Shown: positions 27,478-36,906, numbered from the stretch's first letter. The stretch is DNA of 64,000 nucleotides from Zhouia spongiae (GCF_022760175.1 NZ_CP094326.1:2530804-2594803), one strand, 5' to 3'. Translations and numbers: made by a program. Notes: generated by a model from the letters alone, not told the origin.

Positions 27478-28692
27478 TTATGATTTTCTTTCAAGCAGTG
27501 CCATATAAAATCCGTCAAAGCCTGACTGGTGAGATAGTATTCTTTCTTCTTTTACCAGCTTAAATTCTTGGCCCGGTTCGGTTTTTAAGAATTTATTAAC
27601 CTGATCTTGATTTTCTGAGGGTAAAATTGAACAGGTGGCATAGACCATTTTACCGCCCGGCTTTACCATCCTGGAATAATCTTGCAGAATTTGCTGCTGC
27701 GTTTGTTTTATCTCTTCCAGAAATTCAGGTTGTAACTTCCACTTGGCGTCCGGGTTTCTGCGTAAAACCCCCAATCCGCTACAAGGGGCATCGATTAGTA
27801 CCCGATCCATTTTACCGTGTAATTTTTTAATCACTTTGGTAGAGTCGATCTCTCTTGTTTCGATATTGTGGGCACCATTCCGTTTGGCTCTTCGTTTCAG
27901 CTCTTTTAGTTTATTGCCGTAGATGTCCATAGAGATTACCTGCCCTTTATTTTCCATAAGGGCAGCTAAATGGAGCGACTTGCCGCCGGCTCCGGCACAA
28001 GCGTCGGCAACACGCATTCCGGGTGCTACATCCAGATAGCTGCCAACTAATTGCGAAGAAGCATCCTGAACTTCAAAGTATCCATTTTTAAAGGCTTCGG
28101 TTGTAAAAACATTCGTACGTTCCTTCAGTTTCAATGCATCGGGATATCCCTTTATGAACGCTGTGTCTATATTATTGTCGAATAAGAGCCCTTGTAGTTT
28201 TTCTTTCGTGGTTTTTAGGGTATTTACCCTGAGTATAACATCGGCCTGTGCATTGAGTGCAGCAAGCTCATTTGTCCATATCTCGGTTCCCAGTTCTTTC
28301 CCACCGAGTTTATCCAGCCAGTCGGGGATAGATTCACGGTAGACCCTGTTTTTTGAAAGTTCATCAAAGCGTCCCTTGATACGCCTTATCGGCGTGCCTT
28401 CCAATTGTTTCCAGTCAGGGAGTTTGTATCCCCTTAAAACAGCCCAGACAGCAAAAATACGCCAAAGGTTTTCTCTGTTAAAAGGTTCCTTAACCTCTGC
28501 TATTTCTGCGTATAAACGTTTCCATCGAACGATATCGTATACAGTTTCCGCTATAAAACCGCGATCTCTGGCACCCCAGCGTTTATCTCTTTTTAAGAGT
28601 TTTTCAACTACTTTGTCGGCATATTCATTCTCGTTAAAAATGAGATGGAGACCATCAATCACCGCAAAAACTAAATTTCTGTGTAATCTCAT
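27478..28692 (-). CDS. RsmB/NOL1-family rRNA cytosine-C5 methyltransferase
   Basis: This SAM-dependent enzyme of the RsmB/NSUN family methylates cytosine in rRNA. The 404 residues show an N-terminal NusB-like region, the SAM-binding ACAGAGGKSLHLAAL near residue 235, the catalytic PCSGLGVLRRNPDAKW near 305, and YATCSILPSENQDQV near 355. I start at the ATG at 28692 (MRLHRNLVFAVIDG); seven residues could be added from an in-frame ATG at 28713 but do not look conserved. The specific target (16S C967 or another) is not fixed by the sequence. Confidence 0.88.
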   Translation of the reverse strand: MRLHRNLVFAVIDGLHLIFNENEYADKVVEKLLKRDKRWGARDRGFIAETVYDIVRWKRLYAEIAEVKEPFNRENLWRIFAVWAVLRGYKLPDWKQLEGTPIRRIKGRFDELSKNRVYRESIPDWLDKLGGKELGTEIWTNELAALNAQADVILRVNTLKTTKEKLQGLLFDNNIDTAFIKGYPDALKLKERTNVFTTEAFKNGYFEVQDASSQLVGSYLDVAPGMRVADACAGAGGKSLHLAALMENKGQVISMDIYGNKLKELKRRAKRNGAHNIETREIDSTKVIKKLHGKMDRVLIDAPCSGLGVLRRNPDAKWKLQPEFLEEIKQTQQQILQDYSRMVKPGGKMVYATCSILPSENQDQVNKFLKTEPGQEFKLVKEERILSHQSGFDGFYMALLERKS

Positions 28693-28877
28693 ACATATTA
28701 AATTGCGGGACAAAGGTAGGGTTTTAGGTTGAATGTATTATTTTTGATTAAAACTCATTTGCGGTATGCGCGTAAAAAATCATCATTGTACACTTTCGGT
28801 CCATGATTTGTTTTTTTGTGAATTACCAAAAGTGAAGAAATTGCGACTTCATGTTCATAAATCTAAATATCAAACAG

Positions 28878-29987
28878 ATGAAAAAACACATATTAGTACC
28901 ATTCGTATTGCTTGTACTGGCAGTTTCTTGTAAAGAAAAGCAAAAAGATAAGGAAGTGGTCAGGGAAGAAGTAAGAGAAGCAGCGGAAGTAACAGAGAAA
29001 GTTGAGGAATATGTGCCAAAGGATATTGCTGAGGTTGACATTGTAGAAATATACGACGGGGAGGTGAGCATTCGTGCAATTACCGTAATGCAAGGGAATT
29101 TGGCTTTTGCGGGATCCAAAAATATTTATGGAATCTATAATACAGACTCGAAGACGGTGAGGACCTCTACGGTGGATTATGACTCGCTTGATATTGAATT
29201 CAGGGCTGTAGCGAGTACTTCAACCGATTTTTATATGCTGTCAACAGCCAATCCTGCGATTTTGGTAAAGACGGGAGATAACGGGCAATTGGATTTGGTT
29301 TATAAAGAGGAACATGAAAAAGTGTTTTATGATAGTATGACCTTTTGGAATGATCTGGAGGGAATCGCTATGGGCGACCCAACTGAAAGTTGTATTTCAG
29401 TAATCATAACCCGTGACGGGGGAAAGACATGGAAAAAGTTATCTTGTGATGTGTTGCCGGAAACAGCAGAAGGGGAAGCTGCTTTTGCTGCCAGTGATAC
29501 GAATATAAAGGTTATAGGTGATAAAACTTGGATGGTTACCGGAGGGATGCAGAGCAGGGTTTTCTTTTCTCCTGATAAAGGAGAAACATGGGAAGTATTT
29601 GATACGCCCATTGTGACGGGAGAGACCAAAGGAATATATTCTGTCGATTTTTATGATGAGGATAATGGAATTGTCATAGGAGGAGATTATAAAAATCCTG
29701 GTGATTCTGTAGCCAATAAGGCTGTCACCGTTGATGGAGGAAAAACATGGCAATTAGTGGCAAACGGGCAATCTCCGGGGTATAGGTCATGTGTGCAGTA
29801 TGTTCCTGGAGGACAAGCCAAAGAAATTGTGACAGTAGGCTTTAAAGGGGTCGATTATAGTAAAGATGGAGGCAGGACTTGGAAGCATCTTTCTGATGAG
29901 GCTTTTTATACGCTTCGATTTTTAAATGACTCCATTGCTTATGCAGCCGGAAATAACAGAATAGCAAAATTGGCATTTAGAGAATGA
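28878..29987 (+). CDS. Lipoprotein with Asp-box (BNR/Ycf48-like) repeats
   Basis: After a lipoprotein signal (lipobox ending at C18) comes a charged segment rich in Glu/Lys (KEVVREEVREAAEVTEKVEE), then a beta-propeller with Asp-box motifs: RDGGKTWKKL, SPDKGETWEVF, VDGGKTWQLV and KDGGRTWKHL. Such propellers resemble the photosystem assembly factor Ycf48 and sialidase repeats, but no sialidase catalytic residues are evident. In Bacteroidota these 370-residue proteins are often labelled oxidoreductases without proof. I chose the ATG at 28878, where the signal peptide starts. Function unknown; probably a periplasmic or surface binding protein. Confidence 0.78.
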   Translation: MKKHILVPFVLLVLAVSCKEKQKDKEVVREEVREAAEVTEKVEEYVPKDIAEVDIVEIYDGEVSIRAITVMQGNLAFAGSKNIYGIYNTDSKTVRTSTVDYDSLDIEFRAVASTSTDFYMLSTANPAILVKTGDNGQLDLVYKEEHEKVFYDSMTFWNDLEGIAMGDPTESCISVIITRDGGKTWKKLSCDVLPETAEGEAAFAASDTNIKVIGDKTWMVTGGMQSRVFFSPDKGETWEVFDTPIVTGETKGIYSVDFYDEDNGIVIGGDYKNPGDSVANKAVTVDGGKTWQLVANGQSPGYRSCVQYVPGGQAKEIVTVGFKGVDYSKDGGRTWKHLSDEAFYTLRFLNDSIAYAAGNNRIAKLAFRE

Positions 29988-30022
29988 GGAGGTTGTCTCT
30001 GAAATCTATTTTCGTCAACCGT

Positions 30023-30481
30023 TTATTTTTTTCTCTCTTTTCCTTTTCTTTTTTCATTCCTTAACTGGTCTATCAGTTTTCGATGAAACTCCCATTCTGC
30101 CCTTTGGAGCATCATGATTTTGCTGTATGGTAAAACAGCTTCGAGCTGCGTGAGCATATTTCTCCTGTTGGAGCACATATGGTTTTCTAATGACAGCCAT
30201 TCCTGATACATTTTTTTAGCCCTGGTTTCTGATAAACTTTCCAAAGGGGTTTCTTTTAACGTTCTTTTTATTTTGCCCATTTCTTCATACTTCAATTTAT
30301 GCATGGTATCGTCATATGAGTTGTAAATAGGCCAGAAACTTTCAGCTTCTTCAGTAGTGAGTGCCAGTTTTTCTGTGATAAAGGCTACCTTGAGTGCTTT
30401 TATTTTTTCATGTTTACTTTCTTGTGCCTGAAGAACAGGGACGAATAAGCATAGTATGTATAATGTAATTAATTTTTTCAT
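30023..30481 (-). CDS. Small exported Spy/CpxP-like protein of an ECF sigma factor operon
   Basis: The 152-residue protein has a signal peptide ending in VLQAQ, then an all-helical, charged sequence: LALTTEEAESFWPIYNSYDD and many Lys/Arg at the end (RNEKRKGKERKK). The LT-x-x-E-A-x-x-F-W-P-x-Y pattern recalls periplasmic Spy/CpxP-type proteins, labelled in Bacteroidota as sensors of ECF sigma factors. It starts just as the upstream gene ends (a two-base gap), so both are coupled to the sigma factor gene. I begin at the ATG at 30481; three more residues are possible. The sensing role is an inference from context. Confidence 0.72.
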   Translation of the reverse strand: MKKLITLYILCLFVPVLQAQESKHEKIKALKVAFITEKLALTTEEAESFWPIYNSYDDTMHKLKYEEMGKIKRTLKETPLESLSETRAKKMYQEWLSLENHMCSNRRNMLTQLEAVLPYSKIMMLQRAEWEFHRKLIDQLRNEKRKGKERKK

Positions 30482-30482
30482 T

Positions 30483-31004
30483 TTATTCAATTATGGTTAG
30501 TTCCTCGTAAGGATCTATATTTTCGTTAATGTATTCAATTAATTCCTCTTCAGTTATAGCATTGTTGTTAAGTATCTGAAATTGCTCAATTTCATCTTCA
30601 GATGAAAAATAATCTTCAAAATCCAAACTGAACAAACTGGTATAATTGGAGTTGATATAATCTTCTACTTCGGTAGCAGGTATATTGTCAATATTGTTTT
30701 TAAACATAAAAGGTTTAATGATGCTTACCATTAAAATAAAAACAGCAGCAATACCGGCTACTGTTACCAAACGTTTCTTGTTTTTTCGGTATAGAGAAAT
30801 AACGCTGTTGCCTGATCGTAACTGTATTTCGATACGATCTTCCATGTTGTCGAAAAAGCCGTCAGGCACTTTGAAATTGTTTGTTGAAGGGATATAACCA
30901 TCCCGGAATGACATGCCGGTTAAAATAGCATCCTCAAGGTTGTCAAAATAACCTTCGGGGACTTTAAAGCTGTTGTCTTTATGTAAATAGTTCTTTCTCA
31001 ACAC
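30483..31004 (-). CDS. Membrane protein of the ECF operon, possible anti-sigma factor
   Basis: The 173-residue protein has one membrane segment near residues 83-101 (RLVTVAGIAAVFILMVSIIK). Its cytoplasmic side holds two copies of a short motif, SFKVPEGYFDNLEDAI and NFKVPDGFFDNMEDRI, about 30 residues apart. The outer part is acidic and ends in DPYEELTIIE. It lies 30 bases after the sigma gene and next to the Spy-like gene, so a role as membrane partner of the sigma factor is likely. No zinc-finger anti-sigma motif (HxxxCxxC) is present. Confidence 0.7.
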   Translation of the reverse strand: MLRKNYLHKDNSFKVPEGYFDNLEDAILTGMSFRDGYIPSTNNFKVPDGFFDNMEDRIEIQLRSGNSVISLYRKNKKRLVTVAGIAAVFILMVSIIKPFMFKNNIDNIPATEVEDYINSNYTSLFSLDFEDYFSSEDEIEQFQILNNNAITEEELIEYINENIDPYEELTIIE

Positions 31005-31034
31005 GTTTGTTTGACCTTCTATTTTTTAAAAAGT

Positions 31035-31583
31035 TTAATCATTGGTTAAAAATTCTTCAATTTTCTTTACGGCATGATGGTAAGATGCTTTCAGGGCCCC
31101 TACCGAAGTTCCTAAAATTTCAGAGATGTCATCGTACTTCAAACTGTCAAAATATTTCATGTTAAAAACAAGGCGCTGTTTTTCAGGCAGTGTGGCAATG
31201 GCCTTTTGTAGCCTGAGTTCAATCTCGCCACCATCAAAATGTATGTCGGCTTCCAAATTGTTTACTATTGAATCCTGCAATTCTTCATTGGTAATATTTA
31301 ATTTTTTGGCTTTACTGTTTAAAAAGGTAATCGACTCGTTAGTTGCTATACGGTATAACCATGTATAAACAGCGCTGTCTCCTTTAAAGTTTTCGATACT
31401 CCTGAATGCTTTGATAAATGTATTTTGAAGGATGTCGTCGGCATCATCGTGATTTAGAACAATTCGGCGGATATGCCAGTATAAGCGTTGTTTGTTTTGT
31501 GTAATAAGGTCCCTGAACGCATGTTGTTGCGTTTTTTTATTTTTAAGTTGTTCAATAAAAACAGCTTCTTTTGTCAAAATCAC
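31035..31583 (-). CDS. ECF-type RNA polymerase sigma factor
   Basis: The 182-residue protein has sigma region 2 (DDADDILQNTFIKAFRSIENF near residue 47, YTWLYRIATNESITFL near 75) and region 4 (LPEKQRLVFNMKYFDSLKYD near 130, with helix-turn-helix ISEILGTSVGALKASYHHAV). It heads an operon with a membrane protein and a Spy-like exported protein, which together look like a cell-envelope response unit. The gap upstream holds a large inverted repeat, noted separately. Confidence 0.92.
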   Translation of the reverse strand: MILTKEAVFIEQLKNKKTQQHAFRDLITQNKQRLYWHIRRIVLNHDDADDILQNTFIKAFRSIENFKGDSAVYTWLYRIATNESITFLNSKAKKLNITNEELQDSIVNNLEADIHFDGGEIELRLQKAIATLPEKQRLVFNMKYFDSLKYDDISEILGTSVGALKASYHHAVKKIEEFLTND

Positions 31584-31660
31584 CTTATTTTCTACTTAGA
31601 CTCTAAAAGTGTTTCAGAGTTTAAAATGTTGAATCAATTGTTGATAACCTGTTGAAAACC

Positions 31661-31705
31661 ATGTATTTCATCGAAAAAGGGGCTCTTTCTTACGATGAAA
31701 TACAT
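31661..31705. repeat. Thirteen-base inverted repeat upstream of the ECF sigma gene
   Basis: ATGTATTTCATCG (31661-31673) and its exact complement (31693-31705) flank 19 bases that can pair weakly among themselves (AAAG with CTTT). The structure lies 78-122 bases before the sigma factor start in a 228-base gap without genes. It may be an RNA hairpin or a regulator site. Confidence 0.6.
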
Positions 31706-31781
31706 AATTTTTATATTTTAGTATTGTTAATAAACAACCTGAACCCCAAATACCACTATATTATATTGCATTATTTTGGTT

Positions 31782-31813
31782 AGGATGTAGCTTTGGTTAC
31801 ATCCTTTTTTTTT
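31782..31813 (+). terminator. Intrinsic terminator facing rightward with no gene in front of it
   Basis: AGGATGTA and TACATCCT form an eight-base stem around GCTTTGGT, followed on the plus strand by nine T. In the minus direction no T-run follows, so it does not look like the end of a leftward transcript. No plus-strand gene lies before it, which hints at a short RNA in 31584-31800 or an antisense transcript. Confidence 0.55.
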
Positions 31814-33638
31814 ATTCAAAAGATTGCATGTCTACCAGTTTTTTGTAGTCGCCGTTAAGGTTAAGTAGTTCGCTGTGTGTTCCCTGTTCTACAATTTCCC
31901 CTTTTTTCATTACAATGATTTGATCGGCATTTTGAATGGTCGACAACCTGTGGGCGATAACAACAGAGGTTCTGTTCATCATCATATTTTCCAATGCTTT
32001 CTGAACAAGCTTTTCACTCTCAGTATCGAGTGCAGAAGTTGCTTCATCGAGAATCATGACCGGAGGGTTTTTTAATACAGCCCGGGCAATTGATAAACGT
32101 TGTTTTTGTCCGCCACTAAGTTTTCCTCCGGCATCTCCAACATTGGTATTAAAACCATTAGGTAGTTCCTTGATAAATTCATAAGCATTCGCAATTTTGG
32201 CAGCTTCTAATATTTCTTCATCTGTGGCATCCGGTTTTCCGAGTTTGATGTTGTTGGCAACAGTATCGTTAAACAGGATGGAATCCTGAGAAACTACGCC
32301 CATCAATGAATGCAAAGAATGTTTGGTTATTTGTTTGATGTTAATGCCATCAATTTCGATACGACCCTCTTCTAGATCATAAAATCGTGTAATTAAGTTC
32401 GCAATGGTGCTTTTTCCGCTCCCTGATTGCCCTACCAGTGCCACCGTTTTTCCCTTTGGGATTTCGACAGAGAAATTCTTTAAAACATAATCATTCTCGT
32501 ATTTAAAGGAAATATTATCGATGTTGATGCTCTTGTCAAAACCGGTTTTAGCTATGGCATTCGGGGCGTCCTTTATTGGGTTTTCCGTATTGAGGAGATC
32601 GAGTATCCTTTCGGCAGCTCCATTACCACGCTTAAGGCTGTAGCTCGCTTTAGAAATAGCTTTAGCGGGTGTAAGAATATTGTAGGCTAGCATAATATAT
32701 CCTAGGAAAAAACTAGCTTCCATACTGTTGTCGATAAAAACAAGATATCCTCCATACACTAACAATATTCCGATGACGATAATACCCATAAGCTCACTCA
32801 TCGGTGAAGCGAGGTTTTGTCTGTTCAATACCGAATTTGAAAACCTATAATATCGGTGATTTGAGTCTGAAAATTTTTTTTCGAAAGCTCCTTCTGAATT
32901 GAAAGCCTTTATAATCCTAAGTCCGGACATTGTTTCTTCGAGGATAGAAAGAAAAACGCCCTGTTCTTGTTGTACCTTTATTGATTTCTTTTTAAGTGAC
33001 TTTCCTATTTTGGATATTAAAAACCCCGATATAGGAATAAACACAAAAACAAACAAGGTTAGTTTCATGCTAAAAACAAACATGGCAATTAAAGAAAAGA
33101 GTATAGTTAACGGTTCTCTTACGATCATTTCCAATACAGATAATAATGAGTTTCTGACTTCTTCAACATCTGCACTGATTTTAGAAATAGTATCTCCCTT
33201 TCTTTTCTCAGAATAGAATGAGAGCGGAAGGGCAACAACCTTTTTGTACATGGCATTTCTAATGTCCTTCAATACACCATTACGTAAAAAGGTAATATAG
33301 AACATAGCAAAATAATTAGATACATTCTTTAAAAGGAAAATCGAAATAATGACACTAACCATTATCATTAATACTTTAAAATCGCCATGCACTTCTATTA
33401 ATGTGGAAATTTCATAATTAAGATAACTTTCGGTATATGCTTTTAAAGAGCCAAGTCCTTCGTATACGGGCTTTGTGAACACTTCCTTTTTATCGCCGAA
33501 AATTACTTTTAAAACGGGGATTAAAGCAATAAAAGACAATGTACTGAAAAGTGCATAAAGAATATTAAAGAAAATATTTAAATATGCATACCTTTTGTAG
33601 GGTCTGGCAAAGCTCAGTATTTTTTTAAAATAATCCAT
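31812..33638 (-). CDS. ABC exporter, MsbA/multidrug type (membrane and ATPase domains fused)
   Basis: The first 330 or so residues form six membrane helices; the rest is the ATPase domain with Walker A GQSGSGKST, signature LSGGQKQRLSIARAVL, Walker B PVMILDEATSALD and switch His in VIAHRLSTIQNADQ. The 608 residues match MsbA-like lipid or drug exporters working as homodimers. Its start codon overlaps the end of the phosphosugar mutase gene by one base, and the operon also contains a GT2 glycosyltransferase, which fits export of a lipid or glycolipid. The substrate is not known. Confidence 0.9.
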   Translation of the reverse strand: MDYFKKILSFARPYKRYAYLNIFFNILYALFSTLSFIALIPVLKVIFGDKKEVFTKPVYEGLGSLKAYTESYLNYEISTLIEVHGDFKVLMIMVSVIISIFLLKNVSNYFAMFYITFLRNGVLKDIRNAMYKKVVALPLSFYSEKRKGDTISKISADVEEVRNSLLSVLEMIVREPLTILFSLIAMFVFSMKLTLFVFVFIPISGFLISKIGKSLKKKSIKVQQEQGVFLSILEETMSGLRIIKAFNSEGAFEKKFSDSNHRYYRFSNSVLNRQNLASPMSELMGIIVIGILLVYGGYLVFIDNSMEASFFLGYIMLAYNILTPAKAISKASYSLKRGNGAAERILDLLNTENPIKDAPNAIAKTGFDKSINIDNISFKYENDYVLKNFSVEIPKGKTVALVGQSGSGKSTIANLITRFYDLEEGRIEIDGINIKQITKHSLHSLMGVVSQDSILFNDTVANNIKLGKPDATDEEILEAAKIANAYEFIKELPNGFNTNVGDAGGKLSGGQKQRLSIARAVLKNPPVMILDEATSALDTESEKLVQKALENMMMNRTSVVIAHRLSTIQNADQIIVMKKGEIVEQGTHSELLNLNGDYKKLVDMQSFE

Positions 33639-35359
33639 TAATTGAAGTTCAGTTCTTTAATAATGCGGTCAATTTTGTTGTCAAATTCTTTTTGAGTGGT
33701 TTCAAAATCCTCTACAGCATTCAGCCTTCCTTTTACACTAAAATAGAATTTGATTTTAGGTTCGGTTCCGCTGGGTCTGGCTGCGATCTTTGTTCCGTCA
33801 GCCGTATAATAAATAAGGACATTGGATTTAGGGATCGAAATCGTTTCTTTAGCTCCGGTAATCATATTACGGGCAGTAGAGGAATTATAATCTTCTATGA
33901 GAACCACGGGAGAGCCATCAATGACTTTTACCGGGTTTTCACGTAGGTCGATCATCATTTTTTTGATTTCTTCTGCTCCGCTGATACCTTTTTTTGTTAG
34001 TGAAATTAATTTTTCTTTGTAAAAACCATGGTCGACATAAGACTGCAATAAGTCTTTGTAGAAAGAACTGTTGCTGGCTTTGGCCTCGGCAGCAATCTCA
34101 CAGGCGAGCAGGGTGGCAGTAACGGCATCTTTATCTCTTACAAAGTCTCCAACCATAAACCCGAAACTTTCTTCTCCGCCACCTATAAAGGAAAGTTCAG
34201 GGTAGTCTTTAATCATTTTGGCAATCCATTTAAACCCGGTGAGTCCTACCTTGCATTCTACACCATATGCTTTTCCCAGGGCGTCCATCATAGGGGTCGA
34301 GACAATAGTAGATGCAATAAATTCATTGCCTTTGATCTTGTTTTCCTTTTTCCACTGATCCAGTAAAAACTTAGTCATCATGATCATTGTCTGATTTCCG
34401 TTCAACAAGATCATTTTTCCATTGAGGTCTCTTACTGCTACCCCTAAACGATCACAATCCGGGTCAGTACCGATCACCATGTCGGCATTTATTTCATCAG
34501 CTTTTTTCAGGGCTAAAGTAAGTGCTTCAGGTTCTTCCGGATTAGGAGAGACCACAGTAGGGAAATCTCCGTCTGGGATTGCCTGTTCCTCAACAATATG
34601 TACATTAAATCCGGCTCGTCTCAAAACTTCAGGAACAATTGTAATGGAGGTTCCGTGAAGTGAGGTGAAAACTATTTTAAACTGGTCTTTTCCTTTGGCA
34701 TTAAAACTCCCATTTTCAAGGGAAGCATCGATAAAAGCTTCATCTACATCTTTATTGATTAATTTGATTAAGCTCTTATTTGAATTAAAGTTGATATCGG
34801 CAAAATCGATTGAGTTAATCTCATCTATGATGTCCCCATCCTGCGGAGGTACGATTTGTCCGCCATCTGTCCAATATACTTTATATCCGTTATATTCCGG
34901 AGGATTATGTGAAGCGGTAAGCACAATACCGCACTGACATCCCAGGTATTTAACCGCGAATGAAAGTTCGGGTGTCGGACGGAGTTCAGAGAATAGGAAT
35001 ACTTCTATACTATTGGCAGCGAATACATCGGCGACTACTTTAGCCAAAGTATCACTATTGTGGCGGCAATCATAAGCAATTGCTACTTTCAGGACTGAAT
35101 CCGGATATGATTTTTTTAAGTAATTACATAATCCTTGCGTGTTTTTACCTAAAGTATATTTATTGATTCGGTTGGTGCCAACTCCCATTATACCACGCAT
35201 ACCACCGGTGCCGAACTCAAGGTCTTTGTAAAACCGTTCTTTTAATTCTTCCGGATTACTATCGATAAGCGATTGAACTTCTACACGGGTTTCATCATCG
35301 AATGAGTCACCTAGCCATTTCCTGGCATTGTTTAAGATTTCGTCTTTAGAAATATCCAT
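33638..35359 (-). CDS. Phospho-sugar mutase (phosphoglucomutase/phosphomannomutase)
   Basis: The enzyme exchanges 1- and 6-phosphate on glucose or mannose through a phosphoserine. The 573 residues follow the alpha-D-phosphohexomutase plan: TASHNPPEYNGYK (catalytic Ser, near residue 143), the metal loop DPDCDRLG (near 298), sugar loop GGGEESFGFM (near 392) and phosphate loop RPSGTEPKIKFY (near 530). The length fits the PgcA-like group. It lies between GT2 and the ABC exporter, in one operon with 27-base and one-base-overlap junctions. Confidence 0.93.
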   Translation of the reverse strand: MDISKDEILNNARKWLGDSFDDETRVEVQSLIDSNPEELKERFYKDLEFGTGGMRGIMGVGTNRINKYTLGKNTQGLCNYLKKSYPDSVLKVAIAYDCRHNSDTLAKVVADVFAANSIEVFLFSELRPTPELSFAVKYLGCQCGIVLTASHNPPEYNGYKVYWTDGGQIVPPQDGDIIDEINSIDFADINFNSNKSLIKLINKDVDEAFIDASLENGSFNAKGKDQFKIVFTSLHGTSITIVPEVLRRAGFNVHIVEEQAIPDGDFPTVVSPNPEEPEALTLALKKADEINADMVIGTDPDCDRLGVAVRDLNGKMILLNGNQTMIMMTKFLLDQWKKENKIKGNEFIASTIVSTPMMDALGKAYGVECKVGLTGFKWIAKMIKDYPELSFIGGGEESFGFMVGDFVRDKDAVTATLLACEIAAEAKASNSSFYKDLLQSYVDHGFYKEKLISLTKKGISGAEEIKKMMIDLRENPVKVIDGSPVVLIEDYNSSTARNMITGAKETISIPKSNVLIYYTADGTKIAARPSGTEPKIKFYFSVKGRLNAVEDFETTQKEFDNKIDRIIKELNFN

Positions 35360-35386
35360 AATTCAAAAAGTTTTTAATCCGGTCAG

Positions 35387-36346
35387 CTATGTGTTAGCGG
35401 TTTCGGAGATTTTATATCGTTCATTGCCTGTACGTTTGTTTCTTAGGATAATTTCACCCAGAAAGCCGGCCATAAAAAGTTGTGTACCAATGATCATGGT
35501 GGTTAAAGATATATAAAACCAGGGATTTTGGGTAACGAGTATAGAGGGCATGTTATTGTATAGTTTATACAATTTCGTGATACCTATAAAACCAGCAGAA
35601 AGAAAGCCAATGAAAAACATCAATACCCCCAGTGCACCAAAGAAGTGCATAGGTCTCTTCCCGAATTTTGAAATAAACCATATGGTTATGAGGTCCAGAA
35701 AACCATTTATAAAACGTTCCATGCCGAATTTGGTTTTACCATATTTTCGGGCCTGGTGCTTTACGATCTTTTCTTCAATTTTTCTGAATCCTGCATTTTT
35801 GGCTAAAACCGGAATATACCGGTGCATCTCACCATAGACATCGATGTTTTTTACAACCTCATTCTTGTAGGCTTTCAGGCCGCAATTAAAATCGTGTAGC
35901 CTGACACCTGAAGTTTTGCGGGCAGCCCAATTGAATAGTTTGGAAGGCAGGTTTTTACTGATTACAGAGTCGTATCGCTTCTTTTTCCATCCGGAAACGA
36001 GATCGTTACCTTCTTTAACGATCAGGTTGTAGAGTTCGGGAATTTCTTCCGGGTTATCCTGTAAATCTGCATCCATGGTAATGATAACATTGCCCCGGGC
36101 TTTTTCAAAACCGGCATGCAATGCTTGTGATTTACCGTAATTTTTTAAAAACCGTATCCCCTTAACCGATTCGTTTGCATTGGAAAGTTCGATGATTTTT
36201 TTCCAGGAATCATCGGTACTCCCATCATCAATAAATATGATCTCATATGAAAAACGATTGGACTGCATGACATTTGCAATCCAATCGTGTAGTTCTTGTA
36301 GTGATTCGTATTCGTTGAGTAGCGGTATTACTACTGATATATTCAT
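35387..36346 (-). CDS. GT2 glycosyltransferase with two membrane helices (DPM1/GtrB-like)
   Basis: The 319-residue protein starts with the GT2 fold (SVVIPLLNEYESLQELH, IDDGSTDDSW, and MDADLQDNPEE with the metal-binding Asp pair). Two hydrophobic segments follow, near residues 235-260 and 275-300. This is the plan of polyprenyl-phosphate glycosyltransferases that load a sugar on a lipid carrier at the inner face of the membrane. It is followed by the phosphosugar mutase and ABC exporter genes, which suggests envelope glycan building. Donor and acceptor are unknown. Confidence 0.9.
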   Translation of the reverse strand: MNISVVIPLLNEYESLQELHDWIANVMQSNRFSYEIIFIDDGSTDDSWKKIIELSNANESVKGIRFLKNYGKSQALHAGFEKARGNVIITMDADLQDNPEEIPELYNLIVKEGNDLVSGWKKKRYDSVISKNLPSKLFNWAARKTSGVRLHDFNCGLKAYKNEVVKNIDVYGEMHRYIPVLAKNAGFRKIEEKIVKHQARKYGKTKFGMERFINGFLDLITIWFISKFGKRPMHFFGALGVLMFFIGFLSAGFIGITKLYKLYNNMPSILVTQNPWFYISLTTMIIGTQLFMAGFLGEIILRNKRTGNERYKISETANT

Positions 36347-36387
36347 GTATGTTATCTCTGAGTCTATTAAGTTATCAAAGATAATAA

Positions 36388-36906
36388 TTAGTATTCACTT
36401 GGAGCCTTTTTCATAATAAGTCCTCCAATTAAAGAAAATATAAAGCCGAAGAACAAGCTCATAATAAGGGCGATTGGATATCCTATCCAGAACCATTCCT
36501 TACTCATTTCGATTTGTTTTTCGATTTCTTCACTTGTAAATTTACCCATTTCACCCAATTTGGCTCTTTGTACTTCCGCGAATTTATCCATAAATAAAGG
36601 GTCTATAACATTTACCAATAAATACTGATAGATAACGCCTAAAACCCCGGCAATGAGAGCCGTTCCAATACCAACCTTTAATGCCTGAGACAGCGTTAAT
36701 ACATTGTTGTTGGCCTTTTTGTATTGATAAATAGCAATAGAAATAATAACTGCCATTATAACAAGGCCTATGATACCTGCCACAGGGTTTTGTTCATAAT
36801 GCATGTCTAACGAAAATAACATTAGACTAAAAACGATGCCGATCGCTCCTTGTATTAGCCCGAATTTTAAGGCGAATTTACCGGTTTTAGGTTGCGTGTT
36901 TTCCAT
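36388..36906 (-). CDS. DUF4199-type membrane protein
   Basis: A 172-residue protein with four hydrophobic segments (near residues 10-30, 36-58, 75-98, and 140-165), matching the small Bacteroidota family DUF4199. The stretch between the third and fourth segments is hydrophilic (DKFAEVQRAKLGEMGKFTSE). It is the first gene of a leftward operon with the GT2, mutase and ABC exporter genes, 41 bases before GT2. Its function is not known. Confidence 0.75.
   Translation of the reverse strand: MENTQPKTGKFALKFGLIQGAIGIVFSLMLFSLDMHYEQNPVAGIIGLVIMAVIISIAIYQYKKANNNVLTLSQALKVGIGTALIAGVLGVIYQYLLVNVIDPLFMDKFAEVQRAKLGEMGKFTSEEIEKQIEMSKEWFWIGYPIALIMSLFFGFIFSLIGGLIMKKAPSEY

Noticed and set aside
31584-31811. 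6S RNA or another known structured RNA in the sigma-factor gap
   Set aside because: The hairpins do not form the long bulged rod of 6S RNA and no other known RNA signature is visible, so I left it as an unnamed candidate.
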